Under the pieces are notes generated by a model. The model saw nothing but the letters and a program-made list of their open reading frames with translations. It did no database searches and had not been told where the DNA came from. This document shows positions 24,213 through 37,386 of a stretch of DNA of 64,000 nt, in pieces (position 1 is the stretch's first letter; each line of letters starts with the position of its first letter). A program made the translations under genes and the position numbers. Origin of the DNA: Tachypleus tridentatus (Eukaryota > Arthropoda > Merostomata > Xiphosura > Limulidae); contig NC_134837.1 in NCBI RefSeq assembly GCF_004210375.1, positions 162,357,310-162,421,309 of the forward strand, written 5' to 3'.

Positions 24213-26462
24213 ATGACGCTGGCCATATAAAAAAATTTCAAGTTCTTAACGCTGTATATAAACATTTTTTCCTTTTTTCTTTCCATATTTATAACTTCTC
24301 ATTTGCCTGTTACCCAACATGCACTACATACCAGGTATAAATGTTGAAATCAGATGTATAACATGTTTTATTTAGCCTGGCGTATGTTTATATTACGTCA
24401 ATGTAATTCCAAGAAGTATCAACTAATTGCGTTACTCGAAAAGATAGTGTGCTCACTAAGTAATTCACTATTTTCTCTTTTAACTGACAGAACATCAAAC
24501 CTGCATAACTATTTTAAACTGCAGATAACCAACAAAAAAAATCATACATTGCTAAATTGTAAGAATTTTTCTTTTATCAACGGAAACAAAACTTTTTTAA
24601 AACTTAATGTTTCTTAACTCTTCAATTTTCATTTATATTATCTTTTAGAGACGATGTTTTTAAATGCAACTGTCACGTTCAAAGTATGATTCCTTTTCTG
24701 TCAGTAAAGCGTCCTATATAATTCACCATTGCTGTAATTTACCAGTATATTACAGTTTATATAAATAATTTTAAATTATTAGTAATGACGTCTCAAACAC
24801 GTTACTTTTTGCTATGAAACTCTGTTTAAGAATAAGACTATCGGTGAATTTTTGTGGAAATTTAAACGCAATATCCATATGCCATATAAGTTGCCCAGTT
24901 TCCTAATAAAGACTTCGTAAGCTTCTGCGCTGCCTTTTTCTATTATAATTATTAGACGTTTAAATTAATATATACTCAGTAACATAGTTATCTTTTCAGA
25001 GACTAAATTCGTGGAAATTTAAGTCCTAAAAATTGTGGAGGTAATCAGATATTGCTCTTTGTTTCAAACAATGTTATATCACTTGTTAACCAGTTTTGTC
25101 AAAGTTTGTAATTAGCTTGGGTTGAACCTTGTGCAAACACTGGTTTTTCTTAGGGTAAGAAAAACCTACAATACCCGTTGTGGCCATCAACAAAGACGTT
25201 TAATTTCAGGTTGTTATTTAGCTAGTTAGCGCCATGCTGTGGTGACTGAAAAGAAGCAGGAACTCTGTGTGGTCCTGTGACGTAAAAGATAGCTACGCCA
25301 CCATGCGGTAGGTAACACCGAACATTGAGAGCCTAGTAAATAACGTTAGGCCTAGTAATTAAACAAATCGAACGTCGTTTATGGTGACGGTAATTGCCCA
25401 TAATTAGGATGGCTTCACAAAAGAAATCATGAGCTGAACAGAAGGCCAGAAACAGCATCCTGATGAATGGCGGAAACACATCATGAAGTCGATGTTCCCG
25501 AGGCCACACAGATTGGCAGCGCTGTAGGTGGCGTGCATGTTGTTTATGATGACCTTTGTCCACGGGTAGTGAATGAGGTCGTATGATAGCCATGGGGTCC
25601 GTTTCTAAGTTTAATGTTCTATACAGCAGGAGCTCAGGTAGGCGTTGTTCACAGATCATACAACTGCTTTTGTTGAGCTGACCAGGGTTCCCTGTCCTTT
25701 TGATGAAGTTATTCACGAACTCAACTGAGTGCTTATTAGATGACTCTCACGTTTCGAAGTCGTATTCCAGCACCTCATTATATGTTAAAATCTGGTGTAA
25801 AGCTCAACATTTCCTCTCCTTCGTGGATGTGTCAGGATCGTTATCACTATTTACGTAGTGCTGTTCTTCTATCGTGTATACCAAAGTAGGCAATAAAACA
25901 ACACTTAAGTATCTTGTCGGTACAAGTTCAAAAACAGATTAAACCTTTAAAACACACCATCGTAATGTATAGCTATATTCTGTTTTATTGAATACAGACT
26001 TGTATTTTACATTTTCAAAAATGCGTGTCTGTCTGCAAAAAATAAATTTAACGTGTAGTAACAAAAGTCAGTTTCGTATCAGAGGAAATCAAATGTATTG
26101 TTATATCTAAGATGAAAAACAATAAGATTTCTAACATTCGTTCAATACTTTTTCATTTTTAAGTTAATTTCAACAAAATACTGTTTGGGTAATTGAATAT
26201 TTATATATTGCGGTTTAATTCCACTGGTTACGTAAACTATTTTCTGCTCCAGATAAAATATAAAAATAGAACCAACCAAAAAGGCCTAAGTTATGCTTTA
26301 AAAACAACACCTTAAATATTTAATTTTTACTTAAAATCACTGATTCAAAATGGAATTCCTACAAGTCGTATTTAAATAAGTAGAGAATGCTTTTTTTATT
26401 GTAAGTAAATAACTCAACTGGCATCCCACCTAATATTTAAAGTTAACTAGAATAGCTGAGTT
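24213..26462. other. Intronic stretch, nothing recognised
   Basis: Contains a 127-residue minus-strand frame at 25333-25716 in a GC-richer patch. It has no domain that I recognise and no splice or promoter support. The rest is AT-rich. Confidence 0.4.
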
Positions 26463-26582
26463 TGTGTATGTGTTTTCTTATAGCAAAGCCACATTGGGCT
26501 ATTTGCTGAGCCCACCGAGGGGAATCAAACCGCTGATTTTAGTGTTATAAATCCGTAGACATACCGCTGTACTAGCGGAGGT
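26463..26582 (-). repeat. SINE-3 copy
   Basis: Reverse orientation: tgtgttttcttatagcaaagc tail, gctgagcccaccgagggg, then gtagacataccgctgtacta (A-box side). The head resembles SINE-2 but the tail is different and CA/GT-rich. Confidence 0.85.
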
Positions 26583-26703
26583 AAAATAGGGGAGAACACA
26601 TGTTTATGAAGGTGATAAAACGCATAAGATACATGTAATGACATATAGATGTAAATTGTTAATATTACATCTAAAATTATTTTAACACAAATAGATAAAG
26701 CTT

Positions 26704-26870
26704 GTTTAGAAGTTTTGCGCAAACTAATACAAAGGCTGTAGCGAGTCCATAGTTTTGGACAGCTGATGGACTATAAGGAAGGCAGATAGCCAAAGCATCC
26801 ACCGTTGGCTCTTGAACTACGCTGCCTAATTAAATAGTGGGGTTTGGTCGTTAGTCTTACAATGCACATA
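26704..26870 (-). repeat. SINE-1 relic, strongly decayed
   Basis: Weak matches to the reverse tail (gaagttttgcgcaaac) and body (aaggaaggcagatagcc, cgttggctcttgaacta). The call is by pattern order only. Confidence 0.5.
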
Positions 26871-27646
26871 CAGCCACAAAGTGTAGCATGTGTTTTTTTA
26901 CAACAATGGAATATGAACCATAAATCACTGTAATAGATTAATAAACCTTTTTGCATTGTTCTACAATTATTTGATATAACACGAAGAAACAAATTATTTA
27001 TTTTACATTCTCGGTTTGTTCCACTCAATAAAGAGTTTACGGAATAGACTGGTTATGAAGAAAAAAATCAAAGGCATATCATTAAGTTTGTTTAACTTTT
27101 GAGCAGAAATTTTGTGTTATTTTATCAATGAAGTTCACAATAATTAAAAACAGTACAGGATGTTTCTTTAATGGTGTCGATAACAATAACAACAAAATTC
27201 AAGAGGAATTTCAGAAAAGTAAATTTTATGATGGAAACCATCACAAGAAGTAAATCAACCTCCTTCCGCCCTTTTTATAACTACTTTAAAATTGAAGCCT
27301 TTTTTAACATGTTTATGTGACCATTACACATTTTCATTTATTGATTTTTACCTGTTGTAAGAACGATGTTAAATAGTTGAGTTTTAACACCCTACTAAAG
27401 TTGGTAATATCACTTTAACTTGTTCAAACACTGTGCCTGTTTTATATAATAATTAGTTTTAAGTTTTCAATAAGTGTTGTTTCAATCATTTTAAATGAGT
27501 CTTTCGCATAACTGCTCCACCCTAAAAGAGTTTAAGTTGATTAATTTTCCTTTTTCTTAATGTATGCCCACAATGAGTGAATACCAAATTTGGATATTTC
27601 GAACAACGCTTACATTGACTGTAATTGTTTTCATTAATTATTCCAG

Positions 27647-28105
27647 GCAATAACGCGTCATATGCAGAGGAAATGTCGTTGCCACGGAGTTTCAGGATCA
27701 TGTGAGTTAAAGACTTGTTGGAGAAAGTTACCATCTTTTGTTGAGGTTGGTAACCGTCTGAAAAAGAAATATGAGGACTCTGTTTTGATATCCATGAAGG
27801 CAAGAAAAAGACTTCGACGACGAGGGAAGAGAAAGGTACCCGTTAGAAAAGATGATTTGGTGTACATCAACAAGTCTCCAAATTACTGTGTAGAAGATCC
27901 AGCCAACGGTATTTTTGGTACAAGTGGTAGGCTTTGCAATAAAACTTCTGCTGGCCCAGATGGCTGCAATTTGCTTTGTTGTGGACGAGGTTACAACACA
28001 CAGGTAATCACACACGTGGAACGATGTCACTGTAAGTTTCATTGGTGTTGCTACGTCACATGTCGCAACTGTACCACAGAAATGGAAATTTATACTTGTA
28101 AATGA
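27647..28105 (+). CDS. Wnt16: Wnt ligand, terminal coding exon (Wnt16-like)
   Basis: This exon encodes the C-terminal 152 residues of the Wnt ligand plus the TGA stop (28103-28105). It opens after 'attattccag' with [19 protein letters not shown]. The first serine of CHGVSG (codon 27692-27694) is the site that Porcupine palmitoleoylates in Wnts. A basic linker ([15 protein letters not shown]) precedes [17 protein letters not shown]. The cysteine-rich C-terminal domain follows, with [25 protein letters not shown] and a terminal YTCK. I count 16 cysteines and two N-glycosylation sequons (NKT and NCT). The combination [12 protein letters not shown] with [14 protein letters not shown] and HVERC is what I know from Wnt16; Wnt4, Wnt5 and Wnt7 differ at these places. 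The frame is fully open, so the gene is probably functional. A close Wnt paralogue cannot be excluded without an alignment. Confidence 0.95.
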   Translation, partial: AITRHMQRKCRCHGVSGSCELKTCWRKLPSFVEVGNRLKKKYEDSVLISMKARKRLRRRGKRKVPVRKDDLVYINKSPNYCVEDPANGIFGTSGRLCNKTSAGPDGCNLLCCGRGYNTQVITHVERCHCKFHWCCYVTCRNCTTEMEIYTCK

Positions 28106-28260
28106 AAACTGAACTGAATGTTTGCATTTGTGACAAGGAGTTTATTAAAGGTTTCTTTAAATCAGAAGACCACTGCACCTCAGGCTGGAATACGGGTTAG
28201 TTAGCACATCCAATCGTTCGGACAAATACAAAGATACTGGCAATAAACCAATCCACCTAC
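28106..28260 (+). other. Wnt16: Probable start of Wnt 3' UTR with candidate poly(A) signal
   Basis: This is AT-rich noncoding sequence directly after the Wnt stop codon. An AATAAA hexamer lies at 28242-28247. Other AATAAA motifs occur further downstream, for example near 30599, so the true transcript end is undetermined. Confidence 0.3.
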
Positions 28261-30685
28261 CAATTTTCTTTATGCTTCATGGGGTAGACTCCTGTAAAAA
28301 ATTTTTGCGGCATATCCCCAGGAAAAGAGATGTAAGAATTGAACTTAATATATTGAAGCTTAGGACACAGCTGCGGTATATTTAGTATATGCAATGTTAA
28401 TGCTTTCAAAATCAAATCCGAAAAAGATTTGTTTTACCTTGTAATATTACATTCTGCTTTAAAAACAACTGTGATACATACGGAAGAATATAAGGGCCAG
28501 ACTTTTCGAATGCTAGACAAAACCAGGCTTACAAGAGCATTTCGATCATCCATATTACTGTTTTACTCCTTTTCATCATAACACTATGAACATTGTAGAA
28601 AGTTTTTCTCTACTCAATCAAGATGTGAGCGGAATTTTCCAAAGAAACACAAATCTATGTTTGGTGATCCTGTATAATATGTAAAGACTTGGATAGATGA
28701 ACAAAATGTTTTGTTCTTATGGGTCAGTTTTCTGTACAAAACTTTAAAATTAGCCATTGATTTAACTTTGATAAGCCGCAATACATATTTTTTTAGAAAC
28801 CAAAGAAAGTTTTACGTGATGGTTTTGCAGCATTTTTTTCTCAGAAACATCAAAGAAAGATATTTAAAGAGCCCTATTAGGATATCTTTTTCTAAATAAT
28901 TTTGAGAAAGTCTAGCAAACGAATTTTCATTCAAAATATTCAAATTCGGTCGTTATTCATTCAATCTGACAACGTATGAATATTAATGATAATACAAAGC
29001 ATAAATTAGCAGGTTATGTCTGAATAAACCTAAATGAACTGTTAGTTGACGAATAACCAGAAACAACTACATTATTATAATATTATAACACTAAGAACAA
29101 TTTTGCTGTATGTACGATTGGGAAATATTTTTTATTTTATTTCAATGGGAGTTTTTCTATATTTCAAGTTTGAGAGTTAAACATCAGTAAACAGTAGTTA
29201 CATAAAGAACAACTATATAAGGAAAACTGTGTAAGCAAAGTGAGTAATATAAAAGTTGGACATGTTAAAATAAATCTTGTATCTTTAGGACATCTTTCTA
29301 TTTCTAAATCGGTAAAAATATTCGATTTATTTTTCTCAGGCATTTATTTAACATTATTTTATACAATTTCAGCCTATAGGAGGCTTTTTTTCCTGGGAAA
29401 TTAAATTACGTTCTTAGTACTGGAAATGGTTAAAACAGTTAATGAAAGAGAATATCGAATATATGAAAGAGTAAAATGAAGTTATAATTTATATTGCATT
29501 ATAAGCTACAGCTTTTACAGTAAGTACCTATACTAAAAATAAATGTCACTTGCTGTAAATGTTGTAACTTGAAATACAATTAATCAGTAAGTAAACTCAA
29601 AATGAAACTATGAAATCATACTTTTTTCCGACTTTGTATTTCAGAATTTCATTTGTAACAAGACAAGAACCTACATTATATTATAAGTTTTTAAACAAAG
29701 ATCAAATTGCCAAATTTAGAGACTGTACTAATATTTCCTTTCAAATATTTAGGTTTTCTCGTGCCGTTTGAATGAGACCTTTTAATTTCTCTGAAGAACT
29801 TTATGATGCTTTCAGTTAACAAAAAAAATTAGAAAATAACTAAATATTGCGCGTCTGTATGCTTTTTGTACTTAATCAATGATTTTCATGTCGTGAAGAA
29901 AATAAAGATTCTCGAAAGTTTAAAATATAACCATCAGAGGGAACAAAGCTTTTTTTTTTTCGTCTGAAAGATGACAAATGTGACGTTTATATCCCGTGAT
30001 TATCACGTTGTTGAGCCACAAAAAATAATATTAAGCGAGTGATTATGTGTTTAAAGATAGAGAAAAGTAACTATTACCTGGCTTCCTTCAAGTCTTTAAT
30101 CCAGAATTTTTCTTGTAAATCTTTGTTGAATATACATATGCCACGAACGTCGTGCTTTCGCGGTATCACGTTTAGGGAAATCCCTGCAAGACAATAAGAA
30201 GGTATAGCCTGGAAATCGTTTTTCTTCTGTATCAAGGAGTCCACTATTCTGTTCAGGATAAGACTGATTTCTCTAGGAAATGTGTGGAAAGAAAGAACTG
30301 AGATAAAATACCCAGTAATTCAGAACTATGTATAATATATGTCATAGAATGGAAAATCTTGCGTGGTTGAGCTGTTAGAGTATGAATATACAGAAGTGAG
30401 GTACAGAATGAATTTTATGTATAGTCTGTAAAATGTTCTAAATGTGGTCCATGTTTTTGCATTTATGTCTAATTTAAATACTTCAATGTAGACTACTTAG
30501 ATGTATACACTTTTCGTATTAACTTATTTCTAAGTTTGATTGTTTTTTGTTATTTTTTACTTTGTAGGTTTTGTGATCAGAAAGTAGAATATATGTAATA
30601 AATGGTGTTGTCATGAATGTCCTTCGACGAGTTTGGTGTTTAATTTTTTATATTTTCATTAATTAACGCAATGGTTTTTATTTAT
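28261..30685. other. Stretch downstream of Wnt, nothing recognised
   Basis: Strongly AT-rich; part may be Wnt 3' UTR. No ORF above about 60 codons, no repeat family recognised. Confidence 0.45.
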
Positions 30686-30820
30686 TTCAGAATTTTGCGC
30701 AAAGCTACCGAAGGGTTATTTGAGTAGAGTCGTCACTAACTATGAACTAATATACTAGAGGGAAGGTAACTACTCAACAACGCCCATCACTAATTCTTGG
30801 CTGCTCTTATTTGATCAAAA
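30686..30820 (-). repeat. SINE-1 relic, decayed
   Basis: Begins tttcagaattttgcgcaaag and keeps ctagagggaaggtaact and ctaattcttggctgctctt; the head is lost. Confidence 0.65.
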
Positions 30821-30880
30821 AAAGCAAAACTTGACCGATGTTTTTGTAGCGCATTGAAGACTCCAAAGCTCGGACACTCT

Positions 30881-31003
30881 TTGTTTGTTTGTTTGGTAAT
30901 AAACTCAAAGCTGCAACATAAACTATTTGTGTGCTTTACCCACCCTGGGTACTGAAACCCAATTTTCAGCGTAATAAGCCCTCAGGCTTAAAACTGAGTC
31001 ACC
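30881..31003 (-). repeat. SINE-2 copy
   Basis: ttgtttgtttgtttggtaa tail, aaagctgcaacataaacta, tttacccaccctgggta and ttcagcgtaataagccctc in reverse order. Confidence 0.8.
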
Positions 31004-31528
31004 AGAAGATTCAGACACGCTCACACTAATGGCAAATGGCCCTGAATTACAATGATTTAAAGAAATATGAGATTGTGAGGATAAAATAAGCATTTTGAAA
31101 GTATTTAATTAAACAACGATCCCCTCAGAAAACTTTGTATATGTAAATAACTTCTACAAACTTTTTTTTACAGAAGTATTACGGAAGTTAATATTTTAGC
31201 TCCTTTTTTGGAAGATTTGTAGTTCTAATTCTTTATAAACAAAGAGAAATTTTAGTACTTTTAATTTTCTTTTTTTGCGTTCTAAAACTGAAATTGCTCA
31301 AATGGACACTTAAAGTTAACATATGTAATTTTGTAATATTTACTATCCTAATTACTTTCCTAAAAATTTTGTTAATATTTTTTCTCTAACAGAAAAATTA
31401 GGCTGTAATTTATCAAAAGTGGTCATTTCAACTCAACTCTAAAAAGCACTGTTCCAGAAAAAAAACGAATTGCTTAAATATACTCATCGATATATAGTAA
31501 TCACTTATATATTATATATATATTAACA

Positions 31529-31651
31529 TGTGTGTGTGTTTTCTTACGGCAAAGCCACATCGGGCTATCTGCTGAGCCCACCGAGAGGAATCGAGCCTCT
31601 GATTTTAGCGTTGTAAATCCGTAGACGTACCACTGTACTAGCGGGGGGGGG
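31529..31651 (-). repeat. SINE-3 copy
   Basis: tgtgtgtgttttcttacggc tail, gctatctgctgagcccaccg, tagcgttgtaaatccgtag and cactgtactagcggggg. Follows a TA-rich run. Confidence 0.88.
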
Positions 31652-32160
31652 CGTGTATTAATATAAAGTGTTCGTTTATATTATCTTTCCAGTTAAGAAT
31701 GTCTAATGTACGCAGTACTTACGGATATGGATTACTTGATTATATTGTCGTGTTAATTACAATACAATTAAGGATGAAATTTTGAGGTTAAGAAAACATG
31801 ATTATGTGTGTTCTTATAAAGCCCAAGTGGACAGCATTGCTTCTTCAACCTTTCGTATTCACATCAACAGTCCAACTTTTTATGAATTACTTTAGGCAAC
31901 TGTTGATATTCGTTATAATGAGCTACCTATATGTTTGACATAGCTGCGTTGAAACTTAAATTTAACTTAATTGTATCGAGAATAGTTAATTCAAGTATAA
32001 AAAAATGTCTGAAAATGTTTTCTAACAAAATACCGATCGCTTTCGTGTAAAATATTATATCTTATTAAATTAATTATTAACAGATGAGTGAAATTGAATT
32101 TCTTCTTAAATATATATGAGAGCTAAAATATAAGATAGTTTAGGTTTTTATGGAAATATG
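31652..32160. other. Intergenic, nothing recognised
   Basis: AT-rich with no identifiable features. Confidence 0.45.
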
Positions 32161-32275
32161 TTCGTTCGAAGTTAAGCACAAAGCTACACAATAAGTTATT
32201 TGTGTTGTGACCCCCACGAGTACGAGTATCGAAACCGAAACCCTATTTCTAGCTTTATGCCACTAGGAGGCATTA
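32161..32275 (-). repeat. SINE-2 copy, diverged
   Basis: gaagttaagcacaaagctac, a gacccccacgagta block and tgccactaggaggc at the A-box end. Confidence 0.75.
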
Positions 32276-32921
32276 AGATACGTAAATCCTTAAACAAAGT
32301 ATAATCTATCAACATTAATCCCATCTTATCTGAGTAAGTTATAAAATCTAGCATCTGGTTGGTTCTGGTTAGAGCTTAATCACTTAATTTTGTACAAGTA
32401 AACTATGTATGCGTGTATATATGTATATATATTTATCAGTAAGTTTTGGCGTCAAGGTTACCATTTCTGATTAAATATTTTGAAGTTAAAAACAAATGTA
32501 AATTAATTAAGAACTCTGTATTAACGTTTAAGACAAGCGAATATAGGATTGGCTTTAAATCGGTTGTGTAAAGTATGTAACATGTATCCTAAACCAAAGA
32601 GAAATATAATACATTTTGATGAAAGGAACACAATTGCAAGTAAGTCCTGCATTCTTCGTTTCAGGAAAAATACCTTAAGAGACTCTTGAAATTCCTTGGG
32701 TTAGCTATTTGCAAATTGTATAAATTTCAATACTCCCCCTTATTTGCAATGTCCACTTCAATGTAAATTTTGAACGTTCCCTGATAAAGTGCAACTTTTC
32801 ATTAGAAATCTGATAACTTACTTTTCCAAGAAGTAATGACTGACAGTGATCAGTTAGGTGCACAGTGATTGAAGAATGGTGGAAGTGCTGGTGAATCAAG
32901 TTCTCCAAATGGTATTCTGAA
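32276..32921. other. Intergenic, nothing recognised
   Basis: Only a 67-residue minus-strand ORF of no recognised family. Confidence 0.45.
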
Positions 32922-33190
32922 CGTTTGTTTGTTTTTGAATTTCGCGCAAAGCTACACGAGGGCCATCTGCGATAGCCATTCCTAACTTAGCAGTGTAAGA
33001 CTAAAGGGAAAGCAACTTGTCATCACAACCCACCTGCCGACTCTTGAGCTACTCTTTTATCAAAGAACAGTGGGATTAACCGTTACATTATAACGCACCC
33101 ACGGCTGAAACATGTTTAGTGTGACGGTGATTTGAATCCCCGACCCTCAGATTACGAGCCGAGCGCCTCAACCACCTGACCATGCCGGGT
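32922..33190 (-). repeat. SINE-1, full length
   Basis: Reverse SINE-1 with tail gaatttcgcgcaaagctac and head cacctgaccatgccgggt. The B box is mutated (gtgatttgaatcc). Confidence 0.94.
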
Positions 33191-33538
33191 CACTTTTGAA
33201 CTTATTCGTTGAACTTAAGTTGTCAAATTCGCAACTCTAGTAACTTCTTTCCTAACTCAAAATCTCATAGATTTTATTATCAGTAATCACACGAAATGTG
33301 TATATACTTGCATGAACAAAAATATATGTATCATTAATTTTAATATATGTCGTTGTTTAAATAAACTTTTGTGGTATTTTCGTATGTATTTCGTACACAT
33401 GTTTCAACATATTGCGGAAAGCTTAACTCGCTGGAGTTAGATTTTTTGTAACATTTCAAATGTTAACACCAGTGCATGAGAAGGAAATACGTATTTGAAA
33501 ATGATAAACTATCTTAGAATTGCGAGAATCACAAACCT

Positions 33539-33810
33539 TTGTGTTTGAATTTCGCGCAAAGCTACACGAGGGCTATCTGCGCTAGCCGTCCCTAATTTAG
33601 CAATGTAAGACTAGAGGGAAGGCTGCTGGTAATCAACACCCACTGCCAACTCTTGTGTTACTTTTTTACCAACGAATAGTGGGATTGATCGTAACATTAT
33701 AATGCCCCCACGCCTGAAAGGATGAGCATGTTTGGTGCAACCGGGATTCGAACCCGCGATCCTCGGATTACGAGTCGAACTCCTTAACACACTTGGCCAT
33801 GCCGGGTCAC
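33539..33810 (-). repeat. SINE-1, full length, 9-bp target duplication
   Basis: cacaaacct is duplicated at 33530-33538 and 33811-33819. The B box is intact in reverse (gggattcgaacccg). Confidence 0.95.
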
Positions 33811-33819
33811 CACAAACCT

Positions 33820-35229
33820 CATTTCAGAATTAGTACATTTCTACGAGCTATTTTGTAGTGCCACAGAAACAGCTATAATTCTCTGGTTTAACACACACAA
33901 AAGCGTTAATTATTGACTTATTAATCAAGTTCAGTATAGCACGTGTGTTATAACATCTGAAGTTACAAGAAAGAATAAAAAAACATAAATTCTTGTTTAT
34001 TTTCCTATTTATTTTGTTTTTAATTAATGCATAATTGCCCAAATAACAAACCTATAACGTAATTAAAGACAACTGAACGAAAACAAAATGATTAAACGTC
34101 GTTAGATGACAGATAAAAATTTATTTTAAATGAACGATGACAATAGTTTTGAATTTTTTAAGTGTTGTAAATTTATTGCTGTTAAAGTTTGAAATATGTG
34201 TACATGTGACTTATCTTTGGAGTGACTACTAAACACTTAACTATTATGTGAAACCCAAACTTATTCTTTTGATTTGCCCTAGCCTACGGAACTTTTCGAA
34301 ACTGGTAAAACTCAGTCATAAGTGGTAAATTGGATGATAAATTTGGCTTTGAATTTTTTGTTTTTATATATTTTAAACAGATTTACGGTTAAAATTTCAC
34401 AAGAATAAGTTAATAGGGCCAATGTTGCAAAGTCTTGAAATTCTTATATACGTATGGCTGGGATTACTGTTTAGAGTAAGCAACATTTCAAAACATCATA
34501 CAAGAAAAAAAATGTTTGGGAGAAAAATGTTTAAATAAATCATTTATGTGTTTTATTACAGACACTTGTAAGGCCTTGATTAACGAGACAGCTATCCAGA
34601 GCTGCCAATTAAATAGACCTACAGGAAATGTTCATTCTTTTTAGTTTGTAAGCACTTTTACGTTATTGCCAAAGACAAGTAATTGTTTGGAACCCAATGT
34701 CCTGTTCAGTTTTTAAGTGGTTGGTACACACGCTTCAAGCTCTTGAACTACAATTATATTCGAGTTTATTTTCTGCTGCAATGCATACAACTGTAGATGA
34801 ATCAGCAGCACTTGGGCAATGATTTTTTTTTCCTTTTTTCTGACCAATAAATACAGAATGACTGAAAAATTTAATGAAAACCAGAATTTATTTTGAAATA
34901 TATATATATAGAAAATGTTCCACTTATTCATATAGATATTTATATAGATATTTTTCATCGTTAACATTCGCTAATCTTGTTTTTAAATTCCCCCCTTTTT
35001 TAATCTTTGAACATTTTGAAGCAACCAATGTAAATTATGCTATTATGCACCAGTCTTAAATTGGACAGTTTTGCAATTGACAGATGAGTCATGAATATGT
35101 TGATACCTTACAACTTATTTTTAAAATTATTCAAGTATTATATCATTTGCACATTAGTTTCAATAATTAATTAAGTTATGGATTATGAAGTATTTAATAA
35201 AACTCGTTGACATCATATCGGCAGGAATT
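33820..35229. other. Intergenic, nothing recognised
   Basis: Very AT-rich, only short low-complexity ORFs. Confidence 0.5.
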
Positions 35230-35640
35230 GTATTAAACAAGAGGAAACCCTCAATAACCGCGGCACTTAAAATTCTTTTAAGTAGAATTATACTAAGTTA
35301 ATCTATGAAACCTTTGTTCCCCCTTTTTATTAGCTACATTTTTGTGCGCCAGAAATGCCATACGCGATTCTATTCTATTTTATTATTCATCAGAATCTTT
35401 ATCAGACAACCCTCAAATTGAAATTATTTTAAGCAGAAGTAGACTAAGTTAATATATGAAATCTTGGGCATGATCAAATACATCAATCGAAAGGATTTGA
35501 CCTCTTGAGTCGAAAACTATAGTTATATCTCAAATTGGCCAAGAGATGACGGAGTTTCGAGATATAAGTTTGCACATAAACAAAAATCAACTCAGAACCG
35601 TTCATCCGCGGCTAAAAACTCCTATATCGAGATAGTATAA
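35230..35640 (-). repeat. Unclassified interspersed repeat with internal subrepeats, copy 2
   Basis: Read on the minus strand it matches 13805-14155 in order: ctccgtcatctcttgg, gactcaagaggt, two copies of a tcatagattaacttag-type unit, gcgcacaaaaatgtagctaa and attgagggtttcctcttg. It has extra sequence between the subrepeats relative to copy 1. No coding capacity seen. Confidence 0.72.
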
Positions 35641-36992
35641 GGTTTATTTTACGAACAACACATGGTTTTGGTTCATTTCAATATGTTGTGAAACTGTTAT
35701 TCAGGGAAAGGGGATTAGCCAATAAGAGATAATGAACCAATTATAAAATTTGCTTTCCTGAAGAGTAATGTCGTATACATTTTGAGTTGAATTTGGTGTA
35801 CCCGGAAAAAGTTTCTTCCGAGAACACTAAAAACCGTGTACTCTCTTTGAAAATCGATTCACCTAGTTTTAAATTAAAGCTAGATTACGTAATAAGTCTA
35901 TAACTTCTTCGTTTCGTATTACATATAATTTTTCTACACTATTCATGCATTTAAAAGTTATCATATGAGCCGAATTGTTGATCTGAGGATATGTGATTCG
36001 CGCCCAGTTACTGCAAAAACAAATAATAAAGTGCAAATAAGCTTAATTATATTTAAGTAACATTATAATAAAATATATTTAATCACCTATGCTCGTTATT
36101 ATGGTCAAAATGAAACAATGCTCGGTTTGAAAACACCAAGTGATAAACTAATTTGCTAAAGTTATTAACACATTGTTTGATTAAAGGATATTAATTCGTG
36201 ATTGACTATTCGAAACTACTGATGATGTCATCAAACACTTCATTTTCTTTTTACGGTTTTATTTTAATCATAGGTGCACCAGGAATTATACAACAAGTCG
36301 AGCTTGTTGATGTATTAGATAAAGTAAATGCTATTTAGCCACAATTGAAAATCATGTAAATAATCTATGACAATCTATACAGTTGTTAGAAAAGCCATAC
36401 AGATAGGGACGAACATTTAAAGATTTGTGAGTTGTGCATAAAATTTCAACTTTGGGCTTATGAACTGCATAAAGATTTTTTACTGCTAAGTATTAATTGC
36501 ATAGTGGTATAATAAAATTTAGGTCACAATTTCGATGGCTCATATATTTTCCCATAAGTAATATTCTTGTTAATAACAATAATAATTCGTAAGTGCCAGA
36601 TACGTGTTGTAGTGAAAATGGCAGTTTTGTGACCTTGAAACTTTTTTGTAATGTTTATCTCCACGAAATGCTAAATCACTTTAGAAGTGTGTTTTAATGA
36701 ACGTTGCACTTTTCACGGTCTGTTAACAACGTGTCTAAGCTAAAATCTACACCGTATGTAAACATTCACCATTCACTTTGGGTTAATCGTATACTCAGAC
36801 ATACAGGCCTTGACGTAATAAACTGTGAATATGAACTAGGTCAGTTGACATTTTAACTGGAATCAATGCTTCCCGGAATTTGTCACTTCTCCCGATAATT
36901 CTGCAAACTGTATATCCGATGAATCGCTTTCACTGCAGCATAATTCACTCATGAAGACAAAATTGCGCTGTCGCAATGTTTCGGTTGAAATC
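35641..36992. other. Intergenic, nothing recognised
   Basis: AT-rich. No ORF, RNA gene or transposon end that I can support. Confidence 0.45.
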
Positions 36993-37268
36993 GGTTTGGT
37001 TTGAATTTCACGCAAAACTACACGAGGGCTATTTGCGTTAGCCGCTCATAATTTAGCAGTCTAAAACCAGACGAGAGGGAAGGCAGCTAGTTATCATCAC
37101 CCACAGCTAACCTTTGGCTACTCTTTTACCAACGAATTGTGAAACAGATCATCACATAATGATATCACTACTGCTGTTAAGGCGAGCATGTTTGGCGGGA
37201 CGAAGATTCGAGCCCACGATCCTCAGATTGCGAGTCGAGCGCCCTCTTTTCTCTGGTCATGCTGGGCC
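36993..37268 (-). repeat. SINE-1, full length, diverged
   Basis: Reverse SINE-1 with tail gaatttcacgcaaaactac and head ctctggtcatgctgggcc; the body has several substitutions. Confidence 0.92.
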
Positions 37269-37386
37269 CATTTAAGCTGAATCATTGTTGTATGGAACAA
37301 CAGAATAGGCGAAGCCTAGCAGTTATTTTGCCCGAGGATCCACTATTCACAGCACCTTGTCTCAAAAATGCACTCCGCACCCTATA

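Larger units (their letters stand above)
1687..27646 (+). other. Wnt16: Large phase-0 Wnt intron (about 26 kb)
   Basis: It is bounded by a gtaagt donor after the AGRL codons and by a pyrimidine-rich tract with an 'attattccag' acceptor. Both flanking codons are complete, so the intron is phase 0. It sits at the conserved position just before the cysteine block containing the lipidated serine. It is filled with SINEs, hAT MITEs, a mariner relic, an inverted repeat and unassigned AT-rich DNA. No extra exon is needed to complete the Wnt alignment. Confidence 0.88.

Noticed and set aside
25333..25716. 127-residue minus-strand ORF as a gene
   Set aside because: No recognisable domain, no splice or promoter evidence, and it lies in the antisense of a Wnt intron.
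27728..28042. Minus-strand ORFs opposite the terminal Wnt exon
   Set aside because: They are reverse-strand shadows of the strongly supported Wnt coding frame.
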